64,000 nt of DNA from Jiulongibacter sp024742395 (GTDB lineage Bacteria; Bacteroidota; Bacteroidia; Cytophagales; Spirosomataceae), in NCBI GenBank assembly GCA_965249455.1, contig OZ252236.1, positions 4,774,001 to 4,838,000 on the forward strand, read 5' to 3'. A program made the position numbers and the translations under genes. Of this stretch, positions 62,452 to 64,000 are shown piece by piece (within the stretch, counting starts at the first letter, position 1; each line of letters begins with the position of its first letter). The notes under the pieces are model-generated. The model made no database searches. It saw only the letters and a program-made list of their open reading frames with translations, and was not told where the DNA came from.

Positions 62452-64000
62452 TTAGTGTCCTCCCTTGCTCATAGATTTTGCAACTTCAGCATCAAAATCA
62501 ATTCCTTGTTTACGAAGTGTACGCTGAGCCACAATTCCAAAAATGAATAAATAAACAAAACATCCTGTAGCTAAAACATAAGAGATCTGTATTCCTATCA
62601 TGTCTGCTAATTTACCTTGTACCACCGGGAGAATAGAACCTCCCAAAATCATCATAATTAATAAGGCAGAGCCCTGATTGGTAAACTTACCCAAGCCGGC
62701 TGTTCCTAATGAGAAAATACTAGGCCATAAAACCGAGCAGAAGAGCCCACCAGAAATAAGACTAAACAAGGCGATATCGCCCGTTGTAAACACTCCAATG
62801 AGCGTCATAATAGCTCCTAAAGCGGTAAAAATTAACAATATAAGAACTGGCTTTTCTCTACTCGCTATAAAAGCTAACACCATTATCGTCACACAAAAAG
62901 CGTAAGGATACAGATCAGAAACGTCTCCACTATACAGGGAGTTGGCAAAAAGCACAATGCCAAACGCGGCAAATGGTACCACCCAAGTTAAAATCTTTTT
63001 CCACATAGCAGTAGGATTAAAGGCCGGCATGGCGGCTGTCCAACGGCCAATCATCATACTTCCCCAAAATAGAGACACATACTTTGAAATCTCAGAAGAG
63101 TCCAAATCCTGAGTTTCTTTGAGGTATTCACCCAAATTGGACCCTACCGTCACCTCTACTCCTACATAGACAAAGATAGCTGCCATGCCGAGCAGTGCCT
63201 GAGGGTAATCAAACACTGTACTTTCGCTTCCGGTTAATGGTCCTGCTTTCATTCCTCTGAATAAAGCATACAAAAGGAAAAGCACCATGATACCAAAAGA
63301 TACCATGATTGCCAACTCAATACTGCCAAAAATAGAGGTTAAAACAAATACTGTAATTAGGAAAAGAGGGGCAAAAGTGAGCGTATTATCCACTTCTACT
63401 TCTTCTTCGTTTTTAATTCGAGGTAGTTTAGAAACTAAAAAGAAAATTGCCACTATTACGAACAAAGCTCCCAGTATTAAGTAAGGAATCTTTACATCTT
63501 GTATAGATGCATTTGCAGCCGCTTCTTTAGAGATAGATCCAAAGATGGCATAACTCACAAGAGCCGGCCCAATAGTACCTCCAAAATTATTTACAGCACC
63601 GCCCATATTTATACGTTGAGCTCCGGTTTCTGGTGGCCCCAGGGCTATCATGAAGGGCTGAGTGGCGGTTTGCTGCAGACTGAAACCGAGACCTACGATA
63701 AATAAACCACCTAAAAGCAGTTCATATGACTTTATTTCAGCCGCCGGATAAAATAGTAATGTTCCTAAGGCAGAAAGGCCCAGACCTATAACGATACCGT
63801 TTTTGTAACCGATTTTATTTAGAATGTCTGTCTTAGTGAATTTTGAGAACATCAAGTAAAGCCAAGATCCAACAAAGTAGGCTGCATAAAAGGCGAAATC
63901 CACCAATTGGGCTTGTGTTTGAGACAGTTCAAATTTCTCTTTAAAAAGTGGAATTAATATTCCGTTAGAGGCTGCCACAAAGCTCCAGAAAAACCACACC
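62452..64000 (-). CDS. MFS sugar transporter, FucP/NagP-like (5' end beyond window)
   Basis: About 516 residues visible, 12-helix major facilitator lacking only its first few residues. Landmarks are WSFVAASNGILIPLFKEKFELSQTQAQLVDFAFYAAYFVGS, GLGFSLQQTATQPFMIALGPPETGAQRINMGGAVNNFGGTIGP and FWGSMMIGRWTAA. The GG-N pattern and the QTATQPF region match the proton-linked L-fucose/glucose/N-acetylglucosamine subfamily. It heads the sugar operon. The frame opens without a start at the window edge, so it is partial. Confidence 0.92.
   Translation of the reverse strand, partial: VWFFWSFVAASNGILIPLFKEKFELSQTQAQLVDFAFYAAYFVGSWLYLMFSKFTKTDILNKIGYKNGIVIGLGLSALGTLLFYPAAEIKSYELLLGGLFIVGLGFSLQQTATQPFMIALGPPETGAQRINMGGAVNNFGGTIGPALVSYAIFGSISKEAAANASIQDVKIPYLILGALFVIVAIFFLVSKLPRIKNEEEVEVDNTLTFAPLFLITVFVLTSIFGSIELAIMVSFGIMVLFLLYALFRGMKAGPLTGSESTVFDYPQALLGMAAIFVYVGVEVTVGSNLGEYLKETQDLDSSEISKYVSLFWGSMMIGRWTAAMPAFNPTAMWKKILTWVVPFAAFGIVLFANSLYSGDVSDLYPYAFCVTIMVLAFIASREKPVLILLIFTALGAIMTLIGVFTTGDIALFSLISGGLFCSVLWPSIFSLGTAGLGKFTNQGSALLIMMILGGSILPVVQGKLADMIGIQISYVLATGCFVYLFIFGIVAQRTLRKQGIDFDAEVAKSMSKGGH

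Overview
The window is a gene-dense, AT-rich stretch of an ordinary chromosome from a member of the Bacteroidota, most likely a marine-type Cytophagales bacterium. This rests on Bacteroidota promoter elements (TTG about 19-20 nt upstream of TAnnTTTG), near-absence of Shine-Dalgarno sequences, and lineage-typical genes: gldH next to a PSP1/RicT gene, the L33-DUF4295-ftsY neighbourhood, VF530, DUF4301, DUF3127 and lipoproteins with an S-C lipobox. I saw no rRNA, tRNA, CRISPR array, insertion sequence, phage or integrase. The assignment below order level is inference.

Layout. 1-5.3 kb holds housekeeping genes: the 5' part of uvrA, VF530, an alpha-toroid-like protein, an OB-fold protein, L33, DUF4295, a thioesterase and ftsY. 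5.4-8.9 kb holds YceI, a LytS/LytTR two-component pair and small membrane or redox proteins. 8.9-14.8 kb holds two exported TIM-barrel isomerase-like proteins, RidA, a TIGR04282 protein, a lipoprotein metalloprotease, an E-set/HhH fusion and DUF4301. 14.9-18.9 kb holds proA, a GreA-like gene and a three-gene glycan cassette (glycosyltransferase, formyltransferase, deacetylase). 18.9-30.6 kb mixes a secreted patatin, DUF1080, prmC, a MoxR ATPase, hemB, a TPMT-like methyltransferase, a YfcC carrier, an NtrC-type regulator without a DNA-binding domain, an SPFH protein and a haem-binding protein. 30.6-37.5 kb holds a GMC oxidoreductase, an ArsC-like protein, a thioredoxin lipoprotein, gldH, ricT and purD.

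37.7-64 kb is mostly glycan breakdown. A plus-strand block carries an FGGY sugar kinase, then a tight operon of a DUF1549/DUF1553 cytochrome-type lipoprotein, a DUF1501 protein, a membrane cytochrome/LRR protein and a GH29 alpha-L-fucosidase. Sugar or metabolite kinases and a selenium-tRNA pair (mnmH-selD) follow. From 64 kb back to 51.7 kb runs one minus-strand block of ten genes: MFS sugar transporter, GNAT, GyrI-like, cellobiose-2-epimerase-like, GH3, acetylxylan esterase, GH32, a small protein, GH106 and a cupin. It has no SusC/SusD pair, so imported or periplasmically clipped oligosaccharides are the likely substrates.

The most unusual items are the planctomycete-style cytochrome/DUF1501 operon fused to a fucosidase, a perfect extended Shine-Dalgarno before ricT, a DIDDTS-containing orphan toroid protein, a probable deacetylate-then-formylate glycan cassette, an E-set/HhH fusion, and a GMC dehydrogenase with a cysteine cluster. 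No clearly new system can be proven from sequence alone.
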